DNA of 64,000 nucleotides from Legionella_C sp963803545. Lineage in GTDB: Bacteria; Pseudomonadota; Gammaproteobacteria; Legionellales; Legionellaceae. Where the stretch lies: the NCBI GenBank assembly GCA_963803545.1, contig CAWDMX010000001.1, forward strand, positions 558,001-622,000. The letters run 5' to 3'. The notes below the pieces were generated by a model. It was given only the letters and a program-made list of their open reading frames with translations. It did not search any database and was not told the DNA's origin. Position 1 is the stretch's first letter, and every line of letters starts with the position of its first letter. The position numbers and the translations under genes were made by a program. Below, piece by piece: positions 1 to 8,902 of this stretch.

Positions 1-198
1 GTGGAGACGATGGTTGATTCAGTAAAAGATGTTGCTGAAAAATTTTACGACGAAGGCATTAAGCACTACCATACGGCTGAAAAAGCGATTGATGACTCGG
101 CTGACAATTTGATAAAAATAATTAAAAGCAATCCATTAGCCTCGGTTATGGTCGCCGGTACGGTTGGTTGGTTGTTATCGGCTTTAACAAAAAAGTAA
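1..198 (+). CDS. DUF883 (ElaB/YqjD-like) membrane-anchored protein, probably 5'-truncated by window edge
   Basis: A 65-residue frame opens with GTG at base 1. An acidic/lysine-rich amphipathic helix is followed by a C-terminal hydrophobic segment (PLASVMVAGTVGWLLSALTKK region, about residues 45-63). This order matches the C-terminal part of the ElaB/YqjD/DUF883 family, whose members are inner-membrane, ribosome- or stress-associated proteins of about 100 residues. The shorter length and position at the window edge suggest the true start lies upstream. Its role here is inferred from family resemblance only. Confidence 0.6.
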   Translation: METMVDSVKDVAEKFYDEGIKHYHTAEKAIDDSADNLIKIIKSNPLASVMVAGTVGWLLSALTKK

Positions 199-245
199 TG
201 TGGCGCGATTGACCACCCATTTTTAAATTAAGTTAGGAATATACT

Positions 246-437
246 ATGAAAAAAGTAACAGCACTCGTAATGACAGGGTTTTTATTAACCACTCTTTTAG
301 CCGCTTGTAGTGAAGGTCCTGCTGAAAAAAAAGGCAAGCAAGTTGATAATGCTGTAGAAAACGTTAAGGATACTTTGCAAGATAAAGGACCTGCGCAAAA
401 AGCGGGTGAAAAAGCCGATGAGCTAACCGGCAGCTAG
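246..437 (+). CDS. Small lipoprotein
   Basis: A 63-residue protein with a lipoprotein signal: Met-Lys-Lys, hydrophobic stretch, lipobox LLAAC with Cys at residue 21. The mature part (about 42 residues) is hydrophilic and lysine/aspartate-rich with a helical KQVDNAVENVKDTL pattern. It should be lipid-anchored in the envelope. It has an AGGA ribosome-binding motif about 8 bases before the ATG. It follows the DUF883 protein by 47 bases, so the two may be co-transcribed stress or envelope genes. It resembles entericidin-like small lipoproteins in form only. Function is unknown. Confidence 0.7.
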   Translation: MKKVTALVMTGFLLTTLLAACSEGPAEKKGKQVDNAVENVKDTLQDKGPAQKAGEKADELTGS

Positions 438-438
438 T

Positions 439-452
439 CTCTATTAATAGAG
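439..452. repeat. Perfect 14-bp palindrome after the lipoprotein gene
   Basis: CTCTATTAATAGAG lies directly after the lipoprotein stop codon. It has no spacer loop and no T-run, so it is not a standard intrinsic terminator. It could be a protein-binding site or chance. Confidence 0.3.
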
Positions 453-566
453 TTGCAACCGGAGTAAAGTAAATTTTTACCTCGGGTGCAATTTTATTAT
501 TTACCAAATGCAATTACTTCCCCTACAATACTCATAAATTTTTCAGATAGTGCCTAATAACCTCCA

Positions 567-1832
567 ATGAAAAAAGCCTTTAAATTAATTATTCCCTTGT
601 ATCTAGGAGCCGTTCTAGAATGGTATGACTTTTCTATTTTTGTGTTTCTAGCTCCAATTCTATCTAAGGTTTTTTTTCCAGCCAGCACAAATTTTGTATC
701 GATGCTCATGACGTACGCGGTTTTTGCCATTGGATTTTTAGCAAGGCCATTGGGTGGAATGGTTTTTGGTTGCTATGCCGATAGATACGGCCGTAAAAAA
801 TCGATGCTTTTGTCGATGATGACGCTCACGTTTGCAACGGTTAGTATTGGCTTACTACCAACCTACGCCACCCTCGGGGTGGCGGCCCCGCTCTTGTTAA
901 TCGTACTAAGACTTCTCCAAGGGTTTTGTATTGGTGGCGAATCCACAGGAGCCGCAATTTATATAATTGAGATGTACCACTGCAAGCATCGTGGGGTCTT
1001 AACCTCGCTGATGTGGTCGGCGTCGGGGGTTGGAATGCTGCTTGGCTCAGCATTAAGCACCTTTTTATTTTACAAGTGGACCCACGAGCAGCTTGGTTCC
1101 TTTTATTGGAGGGTTCCGTTCTTTTTGAGCGTTGCAACGAGCGTGGTGGCTATTTATTTCAGAAAAAAAATACCTGAAACCTTACTGTTCTCGCAGTTGG
1201 AGAAGATAAAAAAACAGGCTGAAGAAACGTTATTTAAAACGCTTAACAAAAATAAGGCAACGATTTTAAGGATTGTTTTTTTATACGGATTAAGCTCGGC
1301 TATAACCTACTTATTATTTGTGGTAATGCCCGTTTACATGAGCCAGTACAATAGTATTGATTTAAAAACCGCAAGCTTGATAACAAGCGTTTCGCTGATG
1401 GTAACAACCTTGCTTGTACCGGTGTCGGGAATACTCTCGGACAAGTACGGCCGAAAATGTTGTTTGTATGTTGGCTCAATGGGCTTTCTATTTCTAAGCG
1501 TACCTCTTTATTGGTATATGAATGCTGAAAAAACCGTTGCAAGTTTAATAGTTGCCGACGTCTTTTTTGTAATTTTTGCCGTGTTGTATCAGGGCGCACT
1601 GACTGCCGCGGTGCAGGAAAACACCAGCACAAACAACCGGTTTACCTTAACCTCAACGGGGTACAATATCAGCTACGGTATATTTGGAGGCGCGGCGCCG
1701 TTAGTGATATCGTGGCTTTCTCATGTTTCTACAAGCAGGCTGATTCCGGGAATATATCTTAGTTTTTTTGCTTTTTTAGCATTAATGACGGTTTGCACAA
1801 TGAAAGAAACCTATCAAAATCCTTTACAATAA
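567..1832 (+). CDS. MFS transporter of the metabolite:H+ symporter (ProP/ShiA-like) group
   Basis: A 421-residue polytopic protein with about 12 hydrophobic segments. The N-terminus has EWYDFSIF, typical of the MHS group, where the aromatic/acidic cluster lies in helix 1. The loop between helices 2 and 3 carries the MFS signature around GGMVFGCYADRYGRKK (about residues 63-78), and a second copy, SGILSDKYGRK, lies in the C-terminal half. Family members carry osmolytes, dicarboxylates or amino acids with protons across the inner membrane. The substrate cannot be told from sequence. No good Shine-Dalgarno motif precedes the ATG. Many ProP-like paralogues are known in Legionella and Coxiella. Confidence 0.88.
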   Translation: MKKAFKLIIPLYLGAVLEWYDFSIFVFLAPILSKVFFPASTNFVSMLMTYAVFAIGFLARPLGGMVFGCYADRYGRKKSMLLSMMTLTFATVSIGLLPTYATLGVAAPLLLIVLRLLQGFCIGGESTGAAIYIIEMYHCKHRGVLTSLMWSASGVGMLLGSALSTFLFYKWTHEQLGSFYWRVPFFLSVATSVVAIYFRKKIPETLLFSQLEKIKKQAEETLFKTLNKNKATILRIVFLYGLSSAITYLLFVVMPVYMSQYNSIDLKTASLITSVSLMVTTLLVPVSGILSDKYGRKCCLYVGSMGFLFLSVPLYWYMNAEKTVASLIVADVFFVIFAVLYQGALTAAVQENTSTNNRFTLTSTGYNISYGIFGGAAPLVISWLSHVSTSRLIPGIYLSFFAFLALMTVCTMKETYQNPLQ

Positions 1833-2072
1833 TAAAAATACTGACGTATCGCACAAGGAACGTTTATGAGGCATCGTTTATCTTTTTCTCTCATCACGGC
1901 CGGAGTGTAAAAGGCGCTTAACAACCACTGGCAGATATAAGTTTGCCGGCTGGGGGTAAAAAAGAAATGGGGCGCGCTTTTGGGCAGACTAAGAATTCAG
2001 GATTAACACTCAACCACCTTTATACCAATGGGATGTTGGCAATTTTACTTACGTGGAATAAGGGTAAAAATC

Positions 2073-3605
2073 ATGTTAGGAAAAACAAAGATTATTTCAG
2101 CAATGCAATACCGACCATTTTACTCTTCAGTTTGATGTTGGCAAGTGCGCAGGCGGCGAAGCCCTTATGGACGTTTGTACCGCAAACACCAACCGATATT
2201 ACTGTAGCTGGAGGGGCCAGTGCGCAGCTGATTTACACGGTACAAAATTCGTCTTCGAGAGCCAAAAACCTGGTGATGAAACCCACTGCTGGGGTGATTC
2301 AGAGCGCCCCTGCCAGCTTCCAGCTAAAGGAAATTGTACGCTGACGCTCACTATCAATGGCTCTGGCCTGCACGGCGATGTATTGGGCGGCCCTGTTTTA
2401 TGCCAGCAAGGCAATGACCTGCAGTGTTACCAGCCGAGTTCAGTGAATACCCTGCGTATTCACTCGACAACGGCGCCACCGGTGCAGCAATTCACCGTGA
2501 CACCATCGGCGGGTGCGAACGGCTCCATTTCGCCCACAACAGCACAGGTGGTCAATGCTGGCAGCAGCCTGACGTTTACGGCAACACCCAATACCGGTTT
2601 CGGAGTTAACCAGTGGCTGCTGGATGGCAATGCGGTACAAAATGGTGGCACGAACTTCCAGCTGAACACTATTCAGGCTAATCATGCTATAGAGGTAACC
2701 TTTAATCAGACAACCCTGTCTCCTCTCATGCAAAACTTGGCTTTGTCAATTAACAATCCAGGAGCAGACCCAGCCCTTTCGGGCGCTGCGCGCATTATTC
2801 GAATAGAAAATACGGGCTCAATACCAGCTAACAACGTGCAGGTGAGTACATCCGGGTTTCCTGCTGGAACGTCAATTACCAGTAATGCCTGGATGGGCAC
2901 ATTGAATAACGGGGCCACCTGCGACATCACCATCACCCCAGGCATGAATGCTAGTTTGGACTTTTTAAGCTCTGCTTGCACTACTGCGCCAGGAACGGCG
3001 CCTGTACCAACAACGGTCACAGTAACGGCAGATAATGCGTCGCCTACGAACGTTAACGTATTGGTGTTAGGGTACGGGTGTATTTATCCAGGGGGTTTTT
3101 GTTTTCTGTGGAGGATGCCACACCCAACACACAAAGCATTGATGGGAAAGTGGCCGCATTAACGGATGAAGAAGAAAGTCCAGGAGACTTTATTTTTCGA
3201 TGGGCAACACTATACGATAATACGGCCGCGGACAGCATCACGGATGGATTAAGTAACACCAATGCGCTTGCAACCCCTGTAGGTCAATACCCGGCAGCAC
3301 AAGCCTGTCTAAACAAGAGGAATCAGGGGCTCGCGGACTGGTTTATGCCGGCGATTTGCGAGTTGGGGCGATTTTCAGGATTAGGTTCTGATGCCGGTTG
3401 TGGCACGACCAACCCCAACTTATACAGTACGTTGCATACGAATGGTTTAGGCGGTTTTGCCAGTGGCAACTACTGGAGCTTTACGGAGTCTTCCAGCTTT
3501 CCTACGGGCGACGCCTGGGTCCAGGGCTTCGGCGATGGTAGCCAGAGCGAAGACTTTAAGGGTGCCAATCGTCGGATAAGGTGTGTTCGGACCTTTATTC
3601 TATAA
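2073..3605 (+). pseudogene. Secreted protein with InlB-B-like repeat and Lcl/DUF1566 C-terminal domain, broken by three frameshifts
   Basis: Three overlapping frames together make one protein. ATG 2073 has an AAGGG motif 8 bases upstream, then a signal peptide (hydrophobic run ending ASAQAAKP) is read in the next frame. The second frame (about 2330-3080) carries a GGPVLC..LQCYQPS segment, a divergent InlB B-repeat-like domain (FTVTPSAGANGSI to HAIEVTF) and a DUF11-like stretch. The third frame (about 3085-3605) is a DUF1566/Lcl domain ending RRIRCVRTFIL. Each junction needs one extra base: near 2081-2085 (A5), near 2325-2333 (AAAGG) and near 3091-3100 (G5T5). Such proteins are exported adhesin-like proteins in Legionella. 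Sequencing error is the alternative, but neighbouring genes are intact. Confidence 0.75.
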
Positions 3606-4001
3606 AACTGCGTAGCGGTCGGACTTAATTTTCACAGTTTACTGATGGCGCTCTACACCGAATTGCCGGCATACCTTTTGACACTAAATATGTTTGAGAT
3701 AGCAAAAGATATGTCAAGGGAGTATAAGCACACACTGCGCTAGGATAAAAAGCGTGTAGTCCTTCATTTCCTTCGTTGTCTTTATCGAGTAAACAGCGCA
3801 AAGAGCACTTAGAAAGCGGCTGTACAAGGGGGTGGATTGGGCCGGCTGGGCTTCATCGAATTTACGTTGCATGCTCGTGCGTCAAAGCCAATCAATCCGT
3901 TATCGAGCAAACTATTTCGCGACAACGACAAAGTTATCCCCAATTTCTGGGGATAACTTTGTCTATAAGCTCGTATAAGTCGCAACTATCCTCGTCAAAA
4001 G
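3606..4001. other. Intergenic region with one strong inverted repeat
   Basis: 396 bases separate the secreted-protein pseudogene from the convergent coiled-coil gene. An open frame (3776-4099, plus) has unlikely composition and runs into the convergent gene, so I do not call it. The only clear structure is the inverted repeat at 3927-3963. Confidence 0.5.
3927..3963. repeat. Perfect 15-bp inverted repeat with 7-base loop
   Basis: Arms GACAAAGTTATCCCC (3927-3941) and GGGGATAACTTTGTC (3949-3963) flank the loop AATTTCT. No T-run follows on either strand, so it is not a canonical terminator, although it sits between convergent transcription units. Each arm contains TTATCCCCA, one base from the DnaA-box consensus TTATNCACA, in inverted orientation. 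Confidence 0.8.
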
Positions 4002-4835
4002 CTAGAATTTTAGCGGACGATTTTCCAACGGAACTGACTCCATTTGTGCTTTCTGAGCAGAGTGTCGTTCACCGTTGTAGCCCTCATTGTGACGTCTAAT
4101 CATTTCTTTTAGCTGTTTAGCGGAAGTGGGGCTGGTAATCGTATTAGAATCTATCGAGTCGTTGATTGGATACTCCCACTCCAACCGAACCAATTGAGCT
4201 TTGTACTTCTGGGCTTGCTTTTGGAGACGCTCAAGATAACGTGAATAATTAGCATCACTTGTACTTAAGCTTTTCATCTCCTTTTCTAAGGCCTCGATTT
4301 GGGTCTGCAACGATGCGCATATGGGGGGCATTTGTTGTGCTGCCTCGGTACTTTCTGAATTCTCAGGGGCGGGGTGTAAATGATTCAATCGTGCTATCAG
4401 CTCCAGAAGACGTGCTTTTAATTCGGCCACTAATAAGTCCAAAGAGCCGTGCGCGCCTGCACGTAGGCTATTAAGTCTGGCGTGAGCGAGCCATTCATTT
4501 AAAAGGATATTTAAATCACGCAATGGATTGGAAGACGAAAAAAATAGCAGCGAAGGAAGATTTTTGGTTACGGTTGGCAGCGCATCATACAGTTCTTGTT
4601 CTGTTTTGGCGGTGTAAATAGTGCGGACAAGATTGTCCAGTGGCTCGCCAACATCATGGGTATAGGCACGCGGAGCATGCCCGTTGGGGATGGCTGCAAT
4701 TTCCCAGGTTCCTTTTTCTAGTATTATGTGACTGTTATTAGGTATCGGCACTCGGAACGACTGGTCTTTTCCGAAATGACCCGCTATAAAACCAGATATC
4801 AGAGTTATTAGTTCATTCTTTAATTCAGCTAGCAT
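4002..4835 (-). CDS. Unrecognised 277-residue protein with coiled-coil region
   Basis: I do not recognise this protein. It starts at an ATG with a strong AGGAG motif 6 bases upstream. There is no signal peptide or membrane segment. Residues 1-60 have a compact mixed composition; residues about 135-160 are a Leu-rich helix (LLVAELKARLLELIARLNHL); residues about 180-225 are a heptad-like coiled coil (QTQIEALEKEMKSL, then YLERLQKQAQKYKAQL). The C-terminus is polar. It is single-gene, flanked by a pseudogene and a large non-coding stretch, so it sits in an accessory region. An effector or host-interaction role is possible but is only a guess from context. Confidence 0.65.
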   Translation of the reverse strand: MLAELKNELITLISGFIAGHFGKDQSFRVPIPNNSHIILEKGTWEIAAIPNGHAPRAYTHDVGEPLDNLVRTIYTAKTEQELYDALPTVTKNLPSLLFFSSSNPLRDLNILLNEWLAHARLNSLRAGAHGSLDLLVAELKARLLELIARLNHLHPAPENSESTEAAQQMPPICASLQTQIEALEKEMKSLSTSDANYSRYLERLQKQAQKYKAQLVRLEWEYPINDSIDSNTITSPTSAKQLKEMIRRHNEGYNGERHSAQKAQMESVPLENRPLKF

Positions 4836-5666
4836 GTTTTGCTCCTAATGCTGTTGGTGCGAAATCGTTTTCAAAGGGGTTAATACCTAAAATAAATAGT
4901 AATACGCCCATTGAACCATCGTATATGTTTAATTAGTCCTGCAGTGTTATTGATTAATCAAGCACTAACTAAGCAAATTAGTTGCCAATTTTTAATCGCT
5001 TAAAGTCCGATGTACGGTTTAATCATTACCGTTGAAGGCAGAACTTTTCACCTCACTTAAAATTACGGACATTGCCAAAATATAACTCATCGTGTGCCCC
5101 TAGCCGCACGTATCTGCTTGTTAAAAACGGCTTTGCTAGCACGGAGTGTGAAATAATTCAGTTAGACTGCGATATTAGGTTCATTCGTTATAACAAATAA
5201 TAACCGGCCAGTATCATGCTTGAATTCTAGTCAACAAGCAAGCCGAATAAGGTGCACCCAGTCTTTAACCGAGAAATAAGCGCATTTTTTAAGAGTGGGG
5301 ATGCAGTCAAAAATGCACAAGCGGGGCAAAATAGATTGAGGCCTTCATTGCTTGCATTAATGGGTTCGAGCTGCGCGAAACAACCCCCATCAGATGCATT
5401 CACGCCAATAGCACGCTTTATAAATTTGCATAAGACGGGACTCAATAGGATGACAGGCGCGGGGATTTGCGTGCGCAGTTGTTTTTGAGCGCATCCGACT
5501 GGAAATGCGTATTTTAAAACCCCTAAAATAGAGCGCGCTTAAAATTGCAGCCTCTACGCTCTTACTATTTCTATGGCAATCTCCTAAAAAGCTGTTTAAC
5601 TTTGGGCTTAATGCGCTACTATCCTTGGTTAGCATTATCACTCATAGATTAGGAAGATTAGAGCCA
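4836..5666. other. 830-bp region without a supported gene
   Basis: This stretch lies between two divergently transcribed genes. Short open frames exist on both strands (5227-5445 minus, 5252-5488 plus, 5390-5641 minus), but they overlap one another, lack ribosome-binding motifs and have Cys/Ser/Arg-rich composition typical of chance frames. The region probably holds both promoters and possibly a decayed gene. I see no RNA gene or repeat in it. Confidence 0.5.
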
Positions 5667-6965
5667 ATGCGTAAAAAAACGATAATGATTTATTTGCTGT
5701 CAATAATGCTTGGAGCAATTACAGGTTTGGTGGGCTCCTTATTCCAATTGGTGATTCAATGGTTGAACGGTGCTCTTGTGGCGTGGTTTGCCTTTACCCA
5801 CTCGAAAGGTTTGGATACCGGTATTGTTTCGGCGTGCACCTCGATGAGCATGGTTTTTACTGCCTGGCTGCTGGTTAAACGGTTCGCACCGGAGGCTTCG
5901 GGCAGCGGTGTTCAAGAAATTGAAAGCGCGCTGCTTCATGAACGCCCCGTTTTTTGGCGTAGATTACTACCGGTTAAATTTATCGGCGCAGCCTTTGCCA
6001 TCAGTTCTAAAATGGTGTTGGGGCGTGAAGGGCCACTTATTCAAATTGGCGGTAACCTTGGCGAAATGCTGGGGGAAATATTTCGTTTGCCACGAAAAAG
6101 ACGGGACACGCTCATTGCTGCGGGTGCGGCTGCCGGCCTTGCTACGGCTTTTAACGCTCCATTGGCCGGCGTTTTATTTGTTTTAGAAGAGATGCGCCAA
6201 GAATTTAATTTTTCATTCACCAACTTTAAGTCGGTTGCACTCAGCTGCGTTTGTGCAACTATTGTTCTTCATGCGCTCATTGGTTCGCAACCAGACATAA
6301 AAATGGATCTCTTTAGTTTGCCTGATTTGCGGTCGCTGTGGGTCTTCTTTGTGTTTGGTATTCTTATAGGTTTTGTGGGTTTGGGTTTTAATACGTTTTT
6401 AATGAAGCTGCTGTATAGCTTGGACAAAATAAGCCCCGTAGCAAAACGGTTCTATGTTTTAGCGGTTGGGCTTTTAGTGGGTTATCTGGCGTACAAATAC
6501 CCGCTGGTGGTGGGAAGTGGTGAGCTTATCATCCAACAAGATTTGTTAACCAACCCTAATTTTTCGCTGTTAATACTGCTTTTTCTTATTCGATTTACCT
6601 TAACGTTACTGTGTTATGGAACCGGCGTTCCAGGGGGTATTTTTGCACCAATGCTCGCCTTAGGAACAGTGTTGGGACTAGCGGCATCGCACATTCTTCA
6701 AGCGTTATCCAGCGATATCTATACCCACCCTGGAATGCTTGCTGTAGCGGGCATGGGTGGATTATTTGCCGCTTCAGTACGAGCGCCCATTACCGGAATT
6801 ATTCTCGTTGTTGAGATGACCCAGAATTATTTACTAATATTGCCGCTAATGGTTACCTGCTTAACCTCGACGACGGTGGTTCAACTCGCGAGAAACGCGC
6901 CTATTTATACGCAACTGTTACGCAGGACAATGAAAAACAGCAAAGCCCGCAAGAGGTCTGTCTGA
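5667..6965 (+). CDS. ClC-family chloride channel / H+-Cl- antiporter
   Basis: A 432-residue polytopic membrane protein. The three ClC filter motifs are present in order: GSGVQE (family GSGIPE), GREGP with the gating glutamate, and GGIFAPMLALG (family GxFxP). A glutamate pair in LFVLEEM matches the internal proton-transfer glutamate of E. coli ClcA, which favours antiport over channel activity. The family moves chloride against protons across the inner membrane and supports acid resistance. I chose ATG 5667 rather than the upstream TTG at 5625. No CBS domains follow. It converges on the esterase gene 56 bases downstream. Confidence 0.9.
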   Translation: MRKKTIMIYLLSIMLGAITGLVGSLFQLVIQWLNGALVAWFAFTHSKGLDTGIVSACTSMSMVFTAWLLVKRFAPEASGSGVQEIESALLHERPVFWRRLLPVKFIGAAFAISSKMVLGREGPLIQIGGNLGEMLGEIFRLPRKRRDTLIAAGAAAGLATAFNAPLAGVLFVLEEMRQEFNFSFTNFKSVALSCVCATIVLHALIGSQPDIKMDLFSLPDLRSLWVFFVFGILIGFVGLGFNTFLMKLLYSLDKISPVAKRFYVLAVGLLVGYLAYKYPLVVGSGELIIQQDLLTNPNFSLLILLFLIRFTLTLLCYGTGVPGGIFAPMLALGTVLGLAASHILQALSSDIYTHPGMLAVAGMGGLFAASVRAPITGIILVVEMTQNYLLILPLMVTCLTSTTVVQLARNAPIYTQLLRRTMKNSKARKRSV

Positions 6966-7021
6966 GAGTGTTGCGCCGGAGGCATTATTTTTTGAGGCAA
7001 CGCATAAACCGCTCTGGACTA

Positions 7022-7834
7022 TTACCGATGTGCTGCGCTCCGAGCAGCTGCGTCTGTAATTGCGGCAATAATAGTATCTTTATCCGTATCAATAGGCAGT
7101 ACATGCGCTGAGTTTTCAAGCCAGGTTATCTGCGTGTCACTCGACTCAAACAAGCTGTGCACACGCGCGCTGTCAATGACCGCATCGTGACGACCTAGAA
7201 ACAAATGGGTTTTACAGAGCGGAATAGAAAAGGAGTAGTCTTTAATCAGCCCTAGGATTTCCCGAATAGTTCGGATAGGGAGGAGCCGATAGGCTAATTC
7301 GTCAACATCTGCGCAAAGGTTACCGGCTTTACTTGGTAAAAACGCAAAACCCAAATTAGAAAGCAATGAGCTGAGAGCAATAGCCGATTGAATGGGCAGT
7401 TGCAGTGCAAAAGCGGGGGCTAACAAAAAAAGGTTATTGGCAGGGAAAGAACGGCAGAAATGGTGGGCTAAAACCCCACCCAGTGATAAACCAACCACAT
7501 CAACCTGGTGATAGGCTTCGGTTAATTTTTTACCTAAAGCATCGATGAAGTCCAACAACTCTTGAGCGGTTAAACGTGAAAACTCGGCTAAATTTTCCCC
7601 ATGTTTAGGCAATAACGGCGCGTATACAGCATCGTAGTCTGGATACAGCGCCTCGATAAAAGGCTTGAACGTATGCGGCGTTGAGGAAAAGCCGTGCAGG
7701 AGCAATAAAGCCCTATGACCACCGCTTTTTTCACGTGCGATGGATTCTAAGCAACGGCTTTGTGCGGGGTCTAAAATGGTTTTAGGAGTGCCGTGTTGAA
7801 AAAAGCTGAAGTCAAGAGCGTTTACTGTAGCCAT
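7022..7834 (-). CDS. Alpha/beta-hydrolase, carboxylesterase/monoacylglycerol-lipase type
   Basis: A 270-residue cytosolic hydrolase. The oxyanion-hole motif LLLHGFSSTPHTF is followed by the nucleophile elbow GLSLGG and a C-terminal region with an acid in LGRHDAVID and the catalytic His in ENSAHVLPID. The order matches Est30-like carboxylesterases, which cleave short acyl esters or monoglycerides. It lies 4 bases after the GMP reductase stop on the same strand, so the two are probably co-transcribed, although no metabolic link is obvious. The natural substrate is unknown. Confidence 0.85.
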   Translation of the reverse strand: MATVNALDFSFFQHGTPKTILDPAQSRCLESIAREKSGGHRALLLLHGFSSTPHTFKPFIEALYPDYDAVYAPLLPKHGENLAEFSRLTAQELLDFIDALGKKLTEAYHQVDVVGLSLGGVLAHHFCRSFPANNLFLLAPAFALQLPIQSAIALSSLLSNLGFAFLPSKAGNLCADVDELAYRLLPIRTIREILGLIKDYSFSIPLCKTHLFLGRHDAVIDSARVHSLFESSDTQITWLENSAHVLPIDTDKDTIIAAITDAAARSAAHR

Positions 7835-7838
7835 GGTG

Positions 7839-8855
7839 CTAATAACGCTCAGTCATTTTATGCGGCAAACTTTCAGCGCGACCTGCCGGGGTAATCTCGA
7901 GGTAGTTGAGTTTTCGTTGCAGCTCACCAATTCTATCTGCACCCGCGTAGGTTAATCCGGAACGCAACCCTCCAATGATATCAGCAATAACCGCGTCCTG
8001 GTCTTGGCGGTATGGTACCTCTACGGCTACACCTTCGGCTGTTTTCCAGTCTTGTAATTGACCAATAAAATTTTCTTGGGCTTCTTGAGACGCCATTCCA
8101 CGATAGCGCTTTATCTTTTTACCGCCCTCATTCACAACTACGTCTCCAGGCGTTGGCTCGGTTCCAGCAAGCATTCCACCAATCATGACAAAATCCGCAC
8201 CAAAAGCCAGCGCCTTTACAATGTCTCCGGAGGTGCGCAACCCGCCATCGGCAACAATCGAGCGGTCACTGCGCGCGCAATCCTGGATGCAGGTAAGCAT
8301 TGGAATTCCAAAGCCTGTTTTAATACGAGTACTGCATACCGACCCGCCACCAATACCGGCTTTGATAATATCCGCGCCACAGGATGCTAGATAATCAGCT
8401 CCCGCGTAAGTGGCAACATTACCGGCCATAATACAGCGACTGCCTAATAGTTGACGCAATCCTTTTAAGGTTTTTCCCACATATTTCGCATGCGCGTGCG
8501 CTACGTCAACGCAAAAATAATCCGCTCCTGCATCGCGCAAGGCTTGCGCACGCTCCAACTCGGCAGGAGAACAGCCAATAGACACAAAAGTTTGTTTAGG
8601 ACTTTTCTTAAACTGATTTATATTTTCTTCAACCGACATGAACCGGTGCAATACCCCAATACCACCTTTACTGTGCATAAACGTTGCCATGGTGCTTTCG
8701 GTTACCGTGTCCATATTCGAGCTCATCACGGGCAAGGCCAGTTGCAGCTTTCCTAGTCGGTCACTCATGCTAATATCCACAATACGCCGTGATTCGTGGT
8801 GGTTATAGGCCGGAATTAATAGAACATCGTCAAAAGTAATGGCACGGTTTTGCAT
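7839..8855 (-). CDS. guaC: GMP reductase
   Basis: A 338-residue (beta/alpha)8 barrel of the IMPDH/GMP reductase family without the CBS insert, which favours GMP reductase over IMP dehydrogenase. The N-terminus has ITFDDVLLIPAY, the middle GNVATYAGA, and the catalytic loop GIGGGSVCSTR contains the active-site Cys. IVADGGLRTSGDIVKALAFGA and FVMIGGMLAGTEP bind the phosphate. It converts GMP to IMP with NADPH in purine salvage. A GGGAG motif precedes the ATG by about 7 bases. A short IMP dehydrogenase is the main alternative. Confidence 0.85.
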   Translation of the reverse strand: MQNRAITFDDVLLIPAYNHHESRRIVDISMSDRLGKLQLALPVMSSNMDTVTESTMATFMHSKGGIGVLHRFMSVEENINQFKKSPKQTFVSIGCSPAELERAQALRDAGADYFCVDVAHAHAKYVGKTLKGLRQLLGSRCIMAGNVATYAGADYLASCGADIIKAGIGGGSVCSTRIKTGFGIPMLTCIQDCARSDRSIVADGGLRTSGDIVKALAFGADFVMIGGMLAGTEPTPGDVVVNEGGKKIKRYRGMASQEAQENFIGQLQDWKTAEGVAVEVPYRQDQDAVIADIIGGLRSGLTYAGADRIGELQRKLNYLEITPAGRAESLPHKMTERY

Positions 8856-8902
8856 AAACAGACTCCCAAAGGCATAAAATTAGTATTGCAACGCACGTTG
8901 TA

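Noticed and set aside
2073..3605. Programmed frameshifting in the Lcl-domain gene
   Set aside because: Three separate shifts would be needed and none of the sites has a proper slippery heptamer with stimulatory structure; decay or sequence error is simpler.
3776..4099. 107-residue plus-strand frame
   Set aside because: It overlaps the well-signalled minus-strand gene, contains the inverted repeat and shows no protein-like pattern.
5227..5641. Short open frames on both strands between the coiled-coil gene and the ClC gene
   Set aside because: They overlap each other, lack ribosome-binding motifs and have a Cys/Ser/Arg-rich composition typical of chance frames.
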